The notes: a model not told the origin generated them from the letters alone. A stretch of 64,000 nt of DNA from Leptodontidium sp. MPI-SDFR-AT-0119 (GCA_020726505.1 JAHLEZ010000048.1:1-64000), one strand, 5' to 3'. Counted from the first letter of the stretch, positions 35,220 to 47,996 are shown. Numbers and translations: made by a program.

Positions 35220-37005
35220 CTACAACCCAGCTTTCTCACTCTCCATAAACCCAACTCTAACACCCTGACCAGGTTGCAGTACAATCTCCGCCTTCAAGCA
35301 AGGGTCCCCTCCATCAACGGGCCCCATGAAATTCTCAACCTTCTCAAACTTCTGCAGCAACCTCACAATCGTATATCCCATCTCCGTCAATGCAAATTGC
35401 TGACCGATACATATCCTCGGGCCGCCATTGAACGGGATGTACGTCCATGGTTTTGGCTGCCATACTTGCCAGCGCTCGGGAACGAAGTCGAGGACTGTGA
35501 TGGGTGGAGAGGAGGGGGAGGTTGGATGCGGCATTGGAGGTGTTAGATCGGGACGGCGTTGCATGATGAGTGTGGAGTAGCCGATTGGTGTGTCTTTTAG
35601 GATACCAACTGGGGACAGACCATCCGGCCCGCCGCCGTGGGGGAGTGTAGTATCTTTTAGGGCGAGGCGGACGTTGAAGGGGACGACGGGGTAGAGGCGA
35701 AGGGTTTCATTCATGACGTTCTTGGGGGTTGTTAGTAAATAAGTCAACATATTTTCCGACGAGGGTGGAATTGGGAAGGGAAAGGAGGTATCTTACCTGC
35801 AAGTACTTCATCCCCTTCAAATCCGCATAGGTGGGCACTCTGTCCAAACCAACCTGGTTCACAATCTCCGCACGCAATTTCTTCACAACCTCAGGATGAC
35901 GAGCCAGTTCGTAAAAGGTCCACGACAAAGTTGAAGCAGTGGTATCTCTGCCCGCCAGTAAAACGGCTACGAGCTGGTCACGCAGCACCTTTCGATCACG
36001 GGTGAATGAAGCGAGAGCGTGAAGAAAGGTGTACCCCTCTTCTGATTTGGTCTTGGTGGCTAGCTCTTCTGGGGAGAGACTGAGTGCTTGGTCGATATAT
36101 GGCGTCACGAACTCGTTAATGACTTTGATGCCTTTGTGAAAGGAGCTGCGGGGGACGAGGGGGTTTAGTGGTCTGTTTGAAGTTAGTTTGATCACTTAAC
36201 GAATGCCGGGGGACGGTAAATACCCTGCTCGTGCAATGATGTTCTGCACCCTCTGTACCTCTCCAAAAGCTTCTGCAAACTCCTGCTCTGGCAACTCTAA
36301 ACTACCAACCGACCTTCCCAGCAGAAAATGCGTCGCTGCGTCGAGGGTGTACCGAAAGAAGAGATCGCTGACGTCAATCTCGCCTCCTCGCGTCCCGTCA
36401 TATCTTTTCCCTCCTTCAATAATCTGCTTGATCAATACTTGGACATGAGTCTCGAAGACGTCCAAATCGCTGACTCGATCCTTGACGAATTGCGGTCTGA
36501 TCAACTGTCTCGAAGCATGCCATTGATCGAGATCAGTGGTGAAGATACTGTCCCCCAGAAAGTCACTCCATTCCCTGTGAAATGGCTCTCCCTTGCCATA
36601 ATCCGTAAACTGCGTGGCGAGGATAGCCTTGATGTTCTCTGGATCGGCGGTGAAAATAAGGCGACGACCAACGGGTTTAGCTTCCATGGTGTACGACTTC
36701 TTTCCAGTGGAGGCTGTGAACCAGCGGTTCCATGTTTCGAGGTTCTTGTGGTTCATGGTTGCTTTGATGGCTCGGGCTATCAGGTCTAGGTCTGTGGAAA
36801 TGGAATGTTAGAAAAGGGTGGAGGTAGATGGGGAGATTAATGTACCAAATGGGAATTTGGTATTGACTTTCTTCGCGTGGCCACCTAGTGCTCGAATCTT
36901 CCGCTCGTTGCTGAGCCATGTTGTGAGTTTGATGATGGCGACGACGGCGACGACGGCGACGATTAAGGTCTTTGGGGAGACTCGGCTGATGATATCTTCG
37001 ATCAT
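35220..37005 (-). CDS. Cytochrome P450, CYP52-clan monooxygenase
   Basis: Four exons (36846-37005, 36224-36791, 35797-36172, 35220-35720) code for 534 residues, a normal P450 length. Introns are 54, 51 and 76 nt and all join in frame. An N-terminal membrane anchor (TLIVAVVAVVAIIKL, residues 13-27) precedes a KFPFD hinge typical of the CYP52 group. The I-helix AGRDTT is at 316-321, the K-helix ETLR at 373-376, PERW at 449-452, and the haem loop FNGGPRICIG has the ligand Cys472. CYP52-type enzymes hydroxylate alkanes or fatty acids at the end of the chain on the ER membrane; the substrate here is unknown. No pathway partner genes are adjacent. All key residues are present, so the enzyme should be active. 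Confidence 0.93.
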
Positions 37006-37412
37006 GGTTGCGACTGTTTGTGTGATGGGGGAGGTTGAAGTGAGGTACTAGACAGTGCCGTGCAGGCAGGCTTGAGCAAGGTCGTGGGGGATGTACGAAG
37101 TTGCTGTAGAGTCTCTTGAGTAGCTAGCGCGGGATGTGGTTCAATATGAAGCTGCTGTAAAATTTATTGAGCAACGTAGTGGAGGATGTTGTTGTTGTTG
37201 TTGATGTTGAAGAAGCAGCTGTTGGCGTTTCTCTGGAGTAGGTAACTATAGGTAGTATAGGACGTCGTTGAAGGTGGAGCTGCTGTCTAGCTTCTTGAGC
37301 AACGCAACAACAACACAGTGTGAGATGTCGTTGAAGATGGAACTGTCCACAAAATCTTCTTATTGCGGCAGCTCGGGAGTAAAGCTTGGGTGGCTCTCAC
37401 TCTTCTTCTTGG

Positions 37413-37452
37413 GAAGATCTCTCGATAAGATCTCTCGATAAGATCTCTCTCG
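37413..37452. repeat. Short tandem repeat gataagatctctc
   Basis: Two and a half copies of a 13-bp unit lie upstream of the P450 gene. The unit contains GATAAG, a sequence bound by fungal GATA factors, but the repeat may be neutral. Confidence 0.7.
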
Positions 37453-38580
37453 TAGTACTGCCACAAAACAAACAAGAGAAGAAGAAGAAGCTATTCGCGT
37501 AATACTACACGCCCGTCGGATTGAAACTCACAAAAGCGCATAACCCGAGGTCATACCTGGTACTTGTACCCATGCCATGGCTCCACCGTCGCGCACTTCG
37601 CCCATCCACCCACATCCACTCCGAGTTTCCGCCAGACTGGATCAGACTGGATCAGACTGGGACACGACACACACGGTCGAGTTGGTCGGTGCAAAATCGG
37701 GCCATGTCTTCAATTAAGCACCGACATGCGATCATGGGGGGAGGGTTTCCCCCCCTTGGCGGCATGGCTTGAAACGGTGGCCGGGGCTTGATTTTGGGCA
37801 GTAGCTGCATGCGGATGGATGTCTAGCTGCACGCAGAGGTCTTGGGGATGTTTTGATTTCCCTGGGCAAATTTACAGGACCTGGGTACGTACCGTGCGTG
37901 TGTGCGTGTGTGCGTGGTATGGTATGGCCCAATCAGACGAGAGGGAATAGAATAAATAGCAGGGGACTTGACTGGCCGGGAATTCACATGCCTTTCGCAA
38001 GGTGCACTCATTGCGTGCGTACCTAGGCAGGCAGACAGGTAGGTATTCTTGTGTGTGCCGTGCGAGACGAGAGACAGACAGACAGAAGACTTCATGGACC
38101 GGGATTTGGGCTCCATACGGTTAGCCATGCGATCTAGCCTGTTCTGGGTGGGGAGGGAGTGGAGTTAAGTGGAGTGGAAGTGGAAGTGGAAGCGGAAGCG
38201 GAAGTGGAGAATGAGGGGAAAGCTGCATCCCCTGTTTTTTGGTGCTGTATGTCTTATGTAAGCACAACATGCTAGAAGGGGGACTCCATCGGTGCTCGGG
38301 ACTTGTTGTTTAATCACTGACTGTAGTTGGTTAGTGCAGGGCACGGCAGGGAAGGTAAATTTACTGTTAATTCTTATCCAAGCGGAACTTGGCAGCTTGT
38401 GATGTTGACAAGCCGAGGATATAGGCTGGTAGGTACAGTAGCCTAGGCAGGAGGGAGTGGAATAAGCCGATGAGTGATTATACGAAAATACGAGAAGATC
38501 AATTATTGCTTGTCACTGCCAATGGGGAGAACGAGAATGGAAGAACGAAGAAGACAGACCGAAAGAGACAGGCAGGCAGA

Positions 38581-38616
38581 CTGACTGACTGACTGACTGA
38601 CTGACTGACTGACTGA
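38581..38616. repeat. CTGA tetranucleotide microsatellite
   Basis: Nine perfect CTGA units in a row. Confidence 0.95.
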
Positions 38617-38916
38617 AAACACTGTTTGTTTGTTTTATCTTCATCGGTATGGCGGGATGCAGTACATTGCCATGCAATCATTCCATACCCATCTACCCAT
38701 CTACCCCGTTTCTTTGAAATCCCAACGCCCACCCACTATACAGAAATCCCCATGCAGCATGCAAATAAGGTATCTATCTAGCCAGCTCACAATGACAGAA
38801 ACCTACTATCAACGCCCAAGACACCCAAAACTCCAGCCAGATCCAACACATGCATGCAAGTAGTACCATTCAACCATCATACGCCTAACCCCCACCCCAT
38901 ACCGTCCAGACATCAA

Positions 38917-40769
38917 TCAAAGTGCACATTCCGTAGCATTATTCTGCGTGCAAAACACCATCTGCACCGGTCCCGCAGAAATCCCCCGACTGACCATTCT
39001 CTCGCGCATCTCCGCCAGTCTGGGACCAGCGGTGATCTGGCTTCGGTTCTGGCCACTGGCATCCTGTCGGCCAGACCAGAGGACCTCTCCTGCAGCGCTC
39101 GCCCGTGGCCAGACCATGTCGTCGAGGTTGACGGGGTCGGTCTGCTCCGACCAGATATGTACTTCGCCGCCCATGACGAGGTGTGTTTCGTTGGCTGGGA
39201 CGCCGCCGAGGGGGTCGTATGAGTAGACTAGACGCCAGTTCTTGACGGGGGAGCAGTAGTCGAGGAAGGGGTAGTATTGTTGGAAGGAGGCGCCGTTGTC
39301 GAAGTTGAGCCATTGGCCTTTGCCGCAGTCGAGGTACTGTTTTCCGTAAGTCAGTGAGTGGGATTAGGATTGAGATTGAATGGACTTACCCAGAAGTTGT
39401 AGTTGCCAGCTAGGACTTTGTGGCCCTTGGCTGTGATGGCTGCGACTGATGCCTCACTCAGCCATGATTGGACTAGAACGTCGCTACCAAGTGTAAGGTT
39501 CCATTCGAGAGCCATCTCCTCCCAGACGATCGGTGCTAGTCCTGCCTTTCGAATCTGATCGTGGTTACGGTCCACCAACTTTTGAATGAGTGGACCAATG
39601 ACAACCGTATCGTTAGACTTGACAGTATCGTCCAGGAGATACACCTGCTTGTTGACCTCGTCTCCTCCAGTATGGAAATAGGCCGAGTATGGAGCCACTC
39701 TTGGCAGGACATCATCGAACAGCTTTTCCAAGAACTTGGGAACCTCAGGGGAATTCAACTTCAGCGATCCGCAGGGCGGTTCGTTACAATATTTATCCCA
39801 TGGCTTTGCATCGGCACCTGCGATCAGCTCTGGGTAGGCATACGCAATGGAGGTGGTGTGGCCAGGCATGTCAAACTCGACAATGATTTCAATACCGCGT
39901 TCAATGGCGTAGGTCTGGATCTTCTTGAAATCGGAAGGGCTGTATGATAGACCGGTTTGGAAAGCTCCCTTCTTGGACAATTCGGGTATGGATGGGATAT
40001 CAAGTGGCCAGGACTGAGCGTCGGTCATGTGGATGTGGAGACGGTTGAATTTGTTCATGGACAGGGCATCAATGGTTCTCATGATATCAGCGACCGGGAA
40101 CCAGTTTCTAGCAACGTCCATATTGAGACCTCGGTGGGGGAACTTGGGCGCGTCGGTGATGGCGATTGGAGCCATGTTGGTATAGATCCCAGAACCGGAG
40201 GAGTGCTTGTAGAAGAGCTGAACGAAGGACTCGAGTCCATGGAGGACACCGGTCGAGGAGACCGCGGTGAGTTTTGCAATGCCATCGAGACCGACAGTGA
40301 GGGTATAGGACTCATCAACCTGCCCCGCCAAAGGCTTGAAGGTGCTGGAGTTATCGGTACCGGACTGGCTGATGACGAGATTCTTGATATACTGCTTCTT
40401 CGCGTGTGCATCTGCCTCGAAACCAGCAAGCTCATTTCGGGCTACCAGCTTCCACGGGACAAAGCTTTGCTTGAAGAGGGTATCCATGGTACGGGCAATG
40501 GCAGCTTGGACAATGGAGCGGCTGGAGAAGCCCGAGCTGGACGCATCGTCACGAGAAGTGAGAGAAGACTGTAATTCCACCATATGTTTAGTATCTTGAC
40601 CTAAGAAATCAAAAGAAAGAACGTTTCCTACATAGCCCCGCTCGTAAGAAACGCGCACGCTCTCCGCAATCCACAAGACCGAGTTACCAGTCGTGATGGA
40701 TTGAGGAGATGGCCAGATCGCAAAGACCTGTACCGCAAGGAGAATGATCAGATATAGAGGTCGGAACAT
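38917..40769 (-). CDS. Secreted beta-N-acetylhexosaminidase, GH20
   Basis: Two exons (39390-40769 and 38917-39336) separated by a 53-nt GTAAGT...CAG intron give 599 residues, the usual size for fungal GH20 enzymes. A signal peptide (MFRPLYLIILLAVQVFA) is followed by IWPSPQ, the normal start of the mature N-terminal domain. The catalytic domain contains RGLNMDVARNWFP, HIHMTDAQSW, EFDMPGHT and HTGGDEVN with the catalytic pair Asp370-Glu371; VWEEM and the GEVLWSG tail motif are also present. The enzyme removes terminal GlcNAc from chito-oligosaccharides outside the cell or in the wall, working after endochitinases. The short exon 2 codes the C-terminal quarter of the barrel. Confidence 0.96.
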
Positions 40770-42872
40770 GATTACAATTATGGAAGTGCTGTACGGAAGA
40801 ACGAAGGTGTTGTGCGGAGAAAAGAAGGTTCAAGAGGGGAGTGTGAATATATGTAGGTACACAATCAATATTAAGTTATAAGTAATTCTCAAGATATCAT
40901 GTCATACAGCATGAGTGCACCCACCACTCGCGTATTTAGATACAACACAATGCAGGGGGTTCAGGAACGAGGCAAGATGGACGGATGAGCGGGAGCGAGG
41001 AAACACGCCACAACAGGGCGATGCAATGCAAAGCAAAACTAAAGACAAAGGCAAAATAAAAATACAAAAAGCAGAGTAAGGCGGAGTAGGGCAGCGCTCT
41101 GAGCTCAGATTTAAGTTCGGGATCCGCACTTAAGGTTAATGCTATGCGGAGCGCCGGGCTTGGCTTGATCGAGCAAGAATCGACCGCTTTCCTTCGTTTA
41201 AGCGGCTCGGTGTTATCTTTTACAGTCTCGCCAGCATTTGCAACGTTACTGGCGACGGCGGGGTGGATAGTCGATGATTGCGATACCAAGGTACACCAAT
41301 TTCACCAAATGATGTTTAGTAGCCGTCCGTGGTGAAGGAAGGTCGTTTAGTTGGATTGAGTTGGGTTGAGCTGCGAGGAACGAAAAAGCCTTGATCCTTT
41401 GCTGGTTCTTAAGGCTGACTATGCCTCTACTAGATTGTATTAAGTCGATGAAAGTATCTTGCTGTTGGCTGGCTCGGAGTCCTGGAGTGAGACCCAGCAG
41501 ATCAGGATCCAGATCCTCAGAAATATCACGATATATCTCAAAATGCGGGGTGGGGCGTTGTACGAAGTCTGAGTATGACCGATATCAGACTCGTACCTTT
41601 TGTCGAATGGTACAAGGTGATGATGGATGCTACGAGAGCTGGCGAAATTCTGAAGAGCGGTGCGTTGTCCTGCTGGGGTACGCAGACGATAATCTTCATT
41701 CAATGACGACGGATAGCTGCAGGAACAATCATCGAAGTCAGAAATTAAATTTAATGAGTTGACGGCGACAAGAGTCCACCGGGAGGTCTCTCTAGGGAGG
41801 GAACGAAAGTACAGGAGTGTTTTGATTGGCCGAGGATGACAGTGAGAGAGTGTATACCGTGTTGTTCGTGGAACAGAGGCTCCAGAGAGATGACTCTCTC
41901 GCTCTAACTACAGCGGATTGAAGATGCACGAGGGTAGCTCTGAAAAACGGCAAATTGCAGACTGGAGAATGCCTTGAATGGAGGTATTCGTACTTGGATG
42001 ACTGTGTCCCTTGTTATATTTAGATGGATATTTAATCTTGGAGGAAGAGGCTATGATTTGGACTGGAGTTGGTCGTTGGAAGCGTGGCACATTCGTTCGC
42101 ATTCGCGTTCGTATTTGAGGTGGCTGTGACAAGCCTCAGAGGGAGCAAGCAGCAAGCCAGCAGGGGGACCAATCAGACGACCGATCTCACAAGCTTCTCT
42201 GGATGACTGGTAAGTAATAAGGAAGATCTACCTAAGAACCCAGGACTTTGTCTGTAAAATACTTATTCAATACCGAAAGCTATGTCTTTTAGTAAAGGTG
42301 CTTCTTTCTGGATTCACATGGCCAGCGGACCTTGGGGCGTATGTACAAATATGGATACATTAATTGAGTCGACACATCTATTACTTCCTTATACATATAG
42401 CAATCTAAGCAATCTACGGATTGTGACTCCATTCTATCCTACCTGGAAATTCATTGCCATCACCTCCAACCCAAGGATGGGGAAGTTGAAGTCACCAGTC
42501 TAGTCCCAAAGCGGACCCGTGCATTTGTTGCGTCACAAACACACGTGACCGGAGTAACAATGGAGGTCCCTTTCTTTGAGCCGCGATGCGTTTCTCCAGG
42601 CCCTCCTCCATCTCTCCCACCTCCACCATCGACGCAACAACGCTCTTTGACAACCCCAACGCGTCGCCGACTTTGAAGCACACAAAGAGTTGCTGCCTGC
42701 CAACTCCGTCAAAGACTCGTCTTCTTCCTGCGCCATCCATCCATCCATCGACCGACCGACCGACCGCGAAAACTCAACTTCACGGCATCAAACTCCCGAG
42801 CCTGGACCAACTCTTTTCCACAATCCACCGTTCAACGATAGGATCCTCGTCACACATATCACACATACCAAG
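40770..42872. other. 2.1-kb divergent promoter region
   Basis: This lies between the divergently read hexosaminidase and NAB2 genes. A minus-strand frame at 40936-41289 is open for 117 codons, and a frame runs into NAB2 from 42690, but neither shows a family pattern. I see no RNA gene. Confidence 0.55.
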
Positions 42873-44483
42873 ATGTCTGTAGAGATCGCGATCGATACGC
42901 CTCTGGCCCAAGCCCTCAACTCTGCCATCCAGCCAAAGCTGGTAGAGGTGGGATGGAGCTCAGGTGGTGGCGATGAAGGCCAACTTGCGGAGTACATCCT
43001 CCTCATGCTTGCGAACAACAAGACACAGGACCAGATAGCGGCGGAACTTTCGAGCGACTTACTTGGCCTGGGACCCGATGACCCTGGAGCCAGGGACTTC
43101 TCGCAGTGGCTCTTCCAGCAGATCGATGTCTTGAACTCCGTTCAGAATGGCACGAATGGACCCGCCACCGATGGACAGGCAAACCTGCAGGATGCAGACA
43201 TGGGAGATGCCTTAGATGCTGGAGATGGGAAAGTGTATGCCATTTCATCAGTTAACCTTTCGCAACCAGACACAAGTCTCCCTCCAAAACCCCGAAGACT
43301 AACACGTTATTCTAGACCTACGGGTCCAAAGTCCATGCGCGATGGTCCAGGCAACTCTCGCCCACGAGACAAGAGAATGCTTGGCCACCTGGCAAAGGCA
43401 ATGGACAGAACGAACGACAACGTCCTCCACCGAGTTCGCCCTCAAAACGGCAACGAGCGCATCAATACCCACTCTCGAGCTCCACCAACCGGGCCACGAC
43501 AACAAGCCCCAGGTCGAGGCGGCGTTCGCAATCTGAACTCGCGGATGAATGGTAATTCCATGGGAGGAATGCCTATGCCGCAAGGAGGAGCGGCGCAAAG
43601 CATCATGAATATGACACAGGGGCAGCAAATGCAGCTCTATCAGATGCTGGAGCAACAGTCATTACTCATGGCGTCGATGATGAACCCACAGCAACATGCT
43701 CAAATGGGCATGGGTAGAGGTGGAAACTTCGGGATGAACAATAACTTTAATCACCAACAACCCGGAAGATCACTGTTCGACCGAGTTCAACCTCAACAAC
43801 AGCGACCTCAGAACAACAACCGCAAGTTCCCCCAGAATGACAGATTCGGTGCTCCAGCCCAACAACCGCAAACTGGCAGTGAAGCACCATCCTCGTCAAT
43901 GGATGTCGAGATGTCATCGCATGAGAAGAAGGAACTAGACCCGGAAAATACCAAATGCAGATTCAACTTGAAGTGCACAATGCCTGATTGCAAGTTCGCC
44001 CACCAATCTCCAGCTGCTCCTCCTGGCGCGGCAATCGACTTCAACGACGTGTGTTCCTTCGGTGCCGCCTGCAAGAACAAGAAGTGTGTTGGCAAGCACC
44101 CGTCGCCTGCTCAAAAAATATCCTACCAGACTGCTCAGCAGTGTAGATGGGGAGCCGACTGCACGAAACCCGACTGTCCTTTCGTTCACCCTACACCTTG
44201 CAGAAACGGCGCTGACTGCAAGGTTCCCAATTGCAAGTTTGGCCACACCAAGATTGAGTGCAAGTTCAACCCGTGCGAGCGCCCAACGTGCCCATTCAAA
44301 CACGTTGAAGGTCAGAAGAGAGGAAAATTTGAGGATAAGGTCTGGACGGCAGAGAAAAAGGAGCATGTCAGTGAGAGAAAGTTTGTGGAGGAAGGTGGAC
44401 CAGAAGAGTTGATCATTCCTGGCAAGACAGAGGGAGAGGTTGCTCAAGCTTCGACCATCCAGGAGGAAGAGGCGATCTCATAG
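42873..44483 (+). CDS. NAB2: Nuclear poly(A)-binding CCCH zinc-finger protein Nab2
   Basis: The start ATG at 42873 gives MSVEIAIDTPLAQALNSAIQ, the PWI-like N-terminal helix bundle that contacts the nuclear pore protein Mlp1 in yeast. A frame open further upstream (from 42690) is not homologous and probably leader. A probable 81-nt intron (43235-43315, GTATGC...ctaac...TCTAG) has a length divisible by three and no stop; removing it gives KVPTGPKSMR and a 509-residue protein. Then come an Arg/Gly-containing part, a Gln/Met/Asn-rich part (about 205-300) and five CCCH fingers: C335-H350, C367-H382, C397-H412, C416-H431, C436-H450, each C-x5-C-x4-6-C-x3-H except the last, which is C-x4-C. The protein binds poly(A), limits tail length and helps mRNA export from the nucleus. 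Confidence 0.92.
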   Translation: MSVEIAIDTPLAQALNSAIQPKLVEVGWSSGGGDEGQLAEYILLMLANNKTQDQIAAELSSDLLGLGPDDPGARDFSQWLFQQIDVLNSVQNGTNGPATDGQANLQDADMGDALDAGDGKVYAISSVNLSQPDTSLPPKPRRLTRYSRPTGPKSMRDGPGNSRPRDKRMLGHLAKAMDRTNDNVLHRVRPQNGNERINTHSRAPPTGPRQQAPGRGGVRNLNSRMNGNSMGGMPMPQGGAAQSIMNMTQGQQMQLYQMLEQQSLLMASMMNPQQHAQMGMGRGGNFGMNNNFNHQQPGRSLFDRVQPQQQRPQNNNRKFPQNDRFGAPAQQPQTGSEAPSSSMDVEMSSHEKKELDPENTKCRFNLKCTMPDCKFAHQSPAAPPGAAIDFNDVCSFGAACKNKKCVGKHPSPAQKISYQTAQQCRWGADCTKPDCPFVHPTPCRNGADCKVPNCKFGHTKIECKFNPCERPTCPFKHVEGQKRGKFEDKVWTAEKKEHVSERKFVEEGGPEELIIPGKTEGEVAQASTIQEEEAIS

Positions 44484-45053
44484 GTGGTTTGCATGAATAT
44501 GGGGAAGGAAGGCTAAAACTGTATACCACTTTCTTTGCATGCAAACGGAGTTCAGGCTGGCGTTTTGGTTTTACTCGGTGGACGAGATACCTCGGAGCAT
44601 GAAATTCGCTCCAGAGATGATTATGTAGAATGGAACTTCTGTCTTTTGGCGCCTCAGGGAAGGCCATTATCAACCCAATCCACGTTTCTTCACTGTCATC
44701 TATCATGAACCAGTTTGTTGACCTCATTGCCTGATCCATCCGCGAGCTAGCAGCTTAACCAGAAGCGGATGGACGCCATTGAAGCAGATGGTCGCCGTTA
44801 AAGCAGAGAAATCATAGAATGTATTTCTTCACATATCCAAGCAAGCTATGCACGGTCACACGTCACATTCTTATCATGCTTCATGACTATAATTTTGAAT
44901 CGAGACTTGAAGTTGGCAAAATCTATCTCCCATTTCAGACCGACATCCGTAAGGAGGTTGGGAGCTTAGCGAAAATGCACTAAGGATCTTGACAACTCAA
45001 GTCTTGGCAACTAGCAATGTTTCCTACAACTCAGAGCACCATTCCACAAGGCA
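44484..45053. other. Intergenic DNA between NAB2 and HEM14
   Basis: This 570-bp spacer separates two genes in the same direction. It should hold the NAB2 3' region and the HEM14 promoter. No gene was recognised. Confidence 0.65.
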
Positions 45054-47054
45054 ATGCCTCCTCAATTGCCAGAACATGTCGTGGTGACTTTGCTGCGACA
45101 ATTTTACATAACACCCACGTGCCAGGCCTCACGATTGCGCCGGCAATCGCTCTCGAATAGCTCTACCAGAGCACTTTCGACAAAACGCCCCTGCCCACGA
45201 CCACGACATCGGCAAGCCGCACGAGTTGGCACACATGCAGGATACTCCCATATACACACCAGAGCTGCAGATGGAGGCCAATTGTCTTCCGAGACCAACT
45301 TCTCGGGGCTGAGCCCCGCGGTTGCGGAGGATTGTCAATCGACTGTTGCTTTCGCTGCGCAACATGATGCCCGAGGACGGAAAGCAGAACCAGCACGCAT
45401 TGCGGTGCTTGGGGGCGGTATAACTGGGCTTGCGAGCGCGCACTACTTTGTGAGGGAGAATCCGAATGCGAAGATTACGGTGTATGAGAGCAGTTCTCGG
45501 CTGGGAGGGTGGCTGAAGAGTGATTACATGGACGTGGATGGGGAGACTGTGCTATTTGAGTCTGGCCCCCGGACGCTGCGACCAGGAACCCCTTCTGGAC
45601 TCGTTACTCTAGAATTGGTATTTTGATATATGCCTGGGAATATATAAGTGCTGATCTTGGAAATAGGTCCAGGAGCTCGGTCTGCAAAATGAATTGCTCA
45701 TTACCTCTGTGGCTTCCGAGGCCCACCAGAATCGATTTCTCTATTACCCCGACCGTCTGGTCAAAATGCCTGGACCGGGACAAGATCCTTTTGATATGGC
45801 ATGGAGAGTCTTGACCGAGCCTGTGTTCAAAGGCTTGGTGTGGGGTTCTTTCACGGAGAGATATCGACCGACTCGACCACGGGAATTAGACGATGAGTCT
45901 GTAGGCTCCTTCATTGCTCGAAGAATGGCGAGCGACAACGTTGGGAACAACATCGTCTCGGCTGTCCTACATGGCATCTATGCCGGCGATATCAATCAAC
46001 TAAGCGTCAAGAGTCTGATGCCACAAATATGGCATTACGAGGCTTGGAAGGGGAGTCTAATGAAGGCAATCTTAACGAAAATGTCGGAGCGGCTGGATGT
46101 CGTGTCGAGGAAAGATACGGATCTCAGGATGGAGTTGCGGCCCAAGATCGACAAGACGCTGTCGGACGCTATGATGTTCGCCAGTGTGTATTCGTTCAAG
46201 GAGGGTATTGGAGCTCTGTCTGGTGCGATGGAGAAGGCATTGAGAAACAATCCAAATGTCGAATTCAAGATGGAGACTGGAGTTACGGCTGTGGAATATG
46301 ATGGCGAAAGTGATGGAATCAAGGTACTGCTAGCTGCCACGAAAAAGTACCTTTTGAAAACGCTAATACATCTCAGATCTCAGCTAAAGACGAAGCCCCC
46401 GCCAAATACACCAAAGCCATCTCCACCATCCCCAGTCGTGTCCTATCAACCCTGACATTCAACGCTCTCCCCTCCCTCGCCCTAACCCACTCCGTAACGG
46501 TTATGGTTGTCAACCTTTACTTCAAGGATCCCTATGTCCTCCCAGAACGCGGATTTGGGTACCTCATCCCGCGCTCTATCCCATTCACACAGAACCCCGA
46601 ATGTGCACTCGGCGTCGTCTTCGACTCGCACGCCGTCCAAGGCCAGGACACAGCCTCCGGCACCAAAGTGACAGTCATGCTCGGCGGCCACTGGTGGGAC
46701 GCTTTCGACACCTACCCAGACGAAGAAGAAGGCATCCACATGGCTCGGTCCGTCCTCCATCGGCACCTGAAAATAACCGACAAGCCAGCCGCCACGCTCG
46801 TCTCTCTCCAGCGCAACTGCATCCCGCAATACACTGTTGGTCACGAGTCGCGCATGCAAACTGCGCATGCGGACCTCATGCGAGAGTTCAAAGGCAAATT
46901 GGCCGTCGCTGGCAATAGTTATACAGGCGTCGGGCTTAATGATTGTGTGAGGGCTGCTAGGGATGTGGTGATGGGTATGAAGAGAGGAAGTGTTAGTACG
47001 GGGCTCGAGGATGCTGGGAGGAACGATATTTATGTCCAGGTGTCGGTCAAATAG
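45054..47054 (+). CDS. HEM14: Protoporphyrinogen oxidase (haem biosynthesis)
   Basis: Three exons (45054-45617, 45667-46323, 46377-47054) with 49- and 53-nt introns, all in phase 0, give 632 residues. The N-terminal 110 residues are rich in Arg, Ser and Ala and lack acidic patches at first, as expected of a mitochondrial presequence. The FAD-binding motif IAVLGGGITGLASAHYF starts near 116, with GGGITG at 120-125. SSRLGGWLKS, FESGPRTLRPG, GIYAGDI and the C-terminal AVAGNSYTGVGLNDCV flavin motif are typical of eukaryotic protoporphyrinogen oxidase. The enzyme removes six electrons from protoporphyrinogen IX at the inner mitochondrial membrane, the step before ferrochelatase. The start is the first in-frame ATG after the upstream stops; the protein is somewhat longer than the yeast enzyme because of the presequence. 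Confidence 0.94.
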
Positions 47055-47996
47055 GTGGTCGTCGCATAGATTCGAAGAGGAGTTCAATTGCAGGATTGAG
47101 AAAAGCTTGTTGCTAAGGGGACAAAATAGAAACTGTACAAATACTTAGAATTGAAGTCCATGGGAGATGCAGAAGCAAACGTCGAACCTCCTGTCCCTCC
47201 TTCTACCTGTCGTTCAAATCCCGCCAAGTGGCACCTTTCCCCAATTGTATATTGGGACTCTCTTCACCACTTACTAAGTGGTTGGTGGTTGATGGGCTGT
47301 CAGGGGAGACCGTCCGGTTTTTCTCCAACCCGAGCTGATACTGGTGATTGGATGAGCAGTGTTCCAACACACTACATGCCTGCATGTGGGGGAAGGGATA
47401 CCGCTTCCTGCATGCGGCTGAGACCTGCTGATATGCATCCATGAATGCAAGAAGGCGGTCTTAGTGCTTATGACCTTTTGGCAGGGCGCTGTGACACTAC
47501 GGGACATGAGATGTGCTTTTACGGTATTTTGCCATAGTTGGGGGTATATCCTTAGAGTGTATGTAATTAGTTGTCATTTAGTGTTGGGTGCATCAGCTCA
47601 CCTCCAAGTAATTGAACGGAACTGAGAGGATCTGAGGGGGTCATCTGGAATTCCATCCAACGTTCTTTTCGATTGAGTCTTGTGTCCCATGTAGAAGTTG
47701 AATGCCTAGACGTACATGGAAGAATCGCTTGAAGTCAAGTGATTCTACCTTCACAGAGCTGACCATATAGTCACCCATTAACTGCATCATTCCAACCCTC
47801 TTGATTGTCAGATTTCTAGATCTTTGAAGTGTTGACAGGGAAACGCCCGTTTCTTTAGCTTCCAAAAATTGTTCGTCCTGCTGTCAGGTTCAGTCTAGTC
47901 TACCATCACGATGGACTTTATCAAATTGGAACCCTGCACAGTCTCAAGTTTTCAAGGTAGTTCTCTGCATCAAGAATTGCTTGTTCTGGTACTTAA
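47055..47996. other. Intergenic DNA between convergent genes
   Basis: This is the shared 3' region of HEM14 and the ten-cysteine secreted protein gene. No coding pattern was seen. Confidence 0.6.

Larger units (their letters stand above)
37006..38916. other. 1.9-kb intergenic region with simple repeats
   Basis: This lies upstream of the P450 gene and downstream of the hexosaminidase gene. It holds several simple repeats: a gataagatctctc array, GTT/GAT-rich and GGAAGT-rich parts (38175-38210) and a CTGA microsatellite. No gene was recognised; the open frames are short and come from low-complexity sequence. Confidence 0.65.

Noticed and set aside
39957..40574. 205-codon plus-strand frame
   Set aside because: It lies antisense inside the GH20 coding exon and shows no protein pattern of its own.
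42690..42872. NAB2 start 61 codons further upstream
   Set aside because: The extra residues are low-complexity and unlike NAB2; MSVEIAIDTPLAQALN is the usual family start.
46482..47087. 201-codon minus-strand frame under HEM14
   Set aside because: It mirrors the third HEM14 exon; the plus strand carries the conserved oxidase motifs.
47195..47240. Possible tRNA T-arm (gttcaaatc)
   Set aside because: The flanking bases do not pair into a stem and no D-arm or anticodon arm can be drawn around it.
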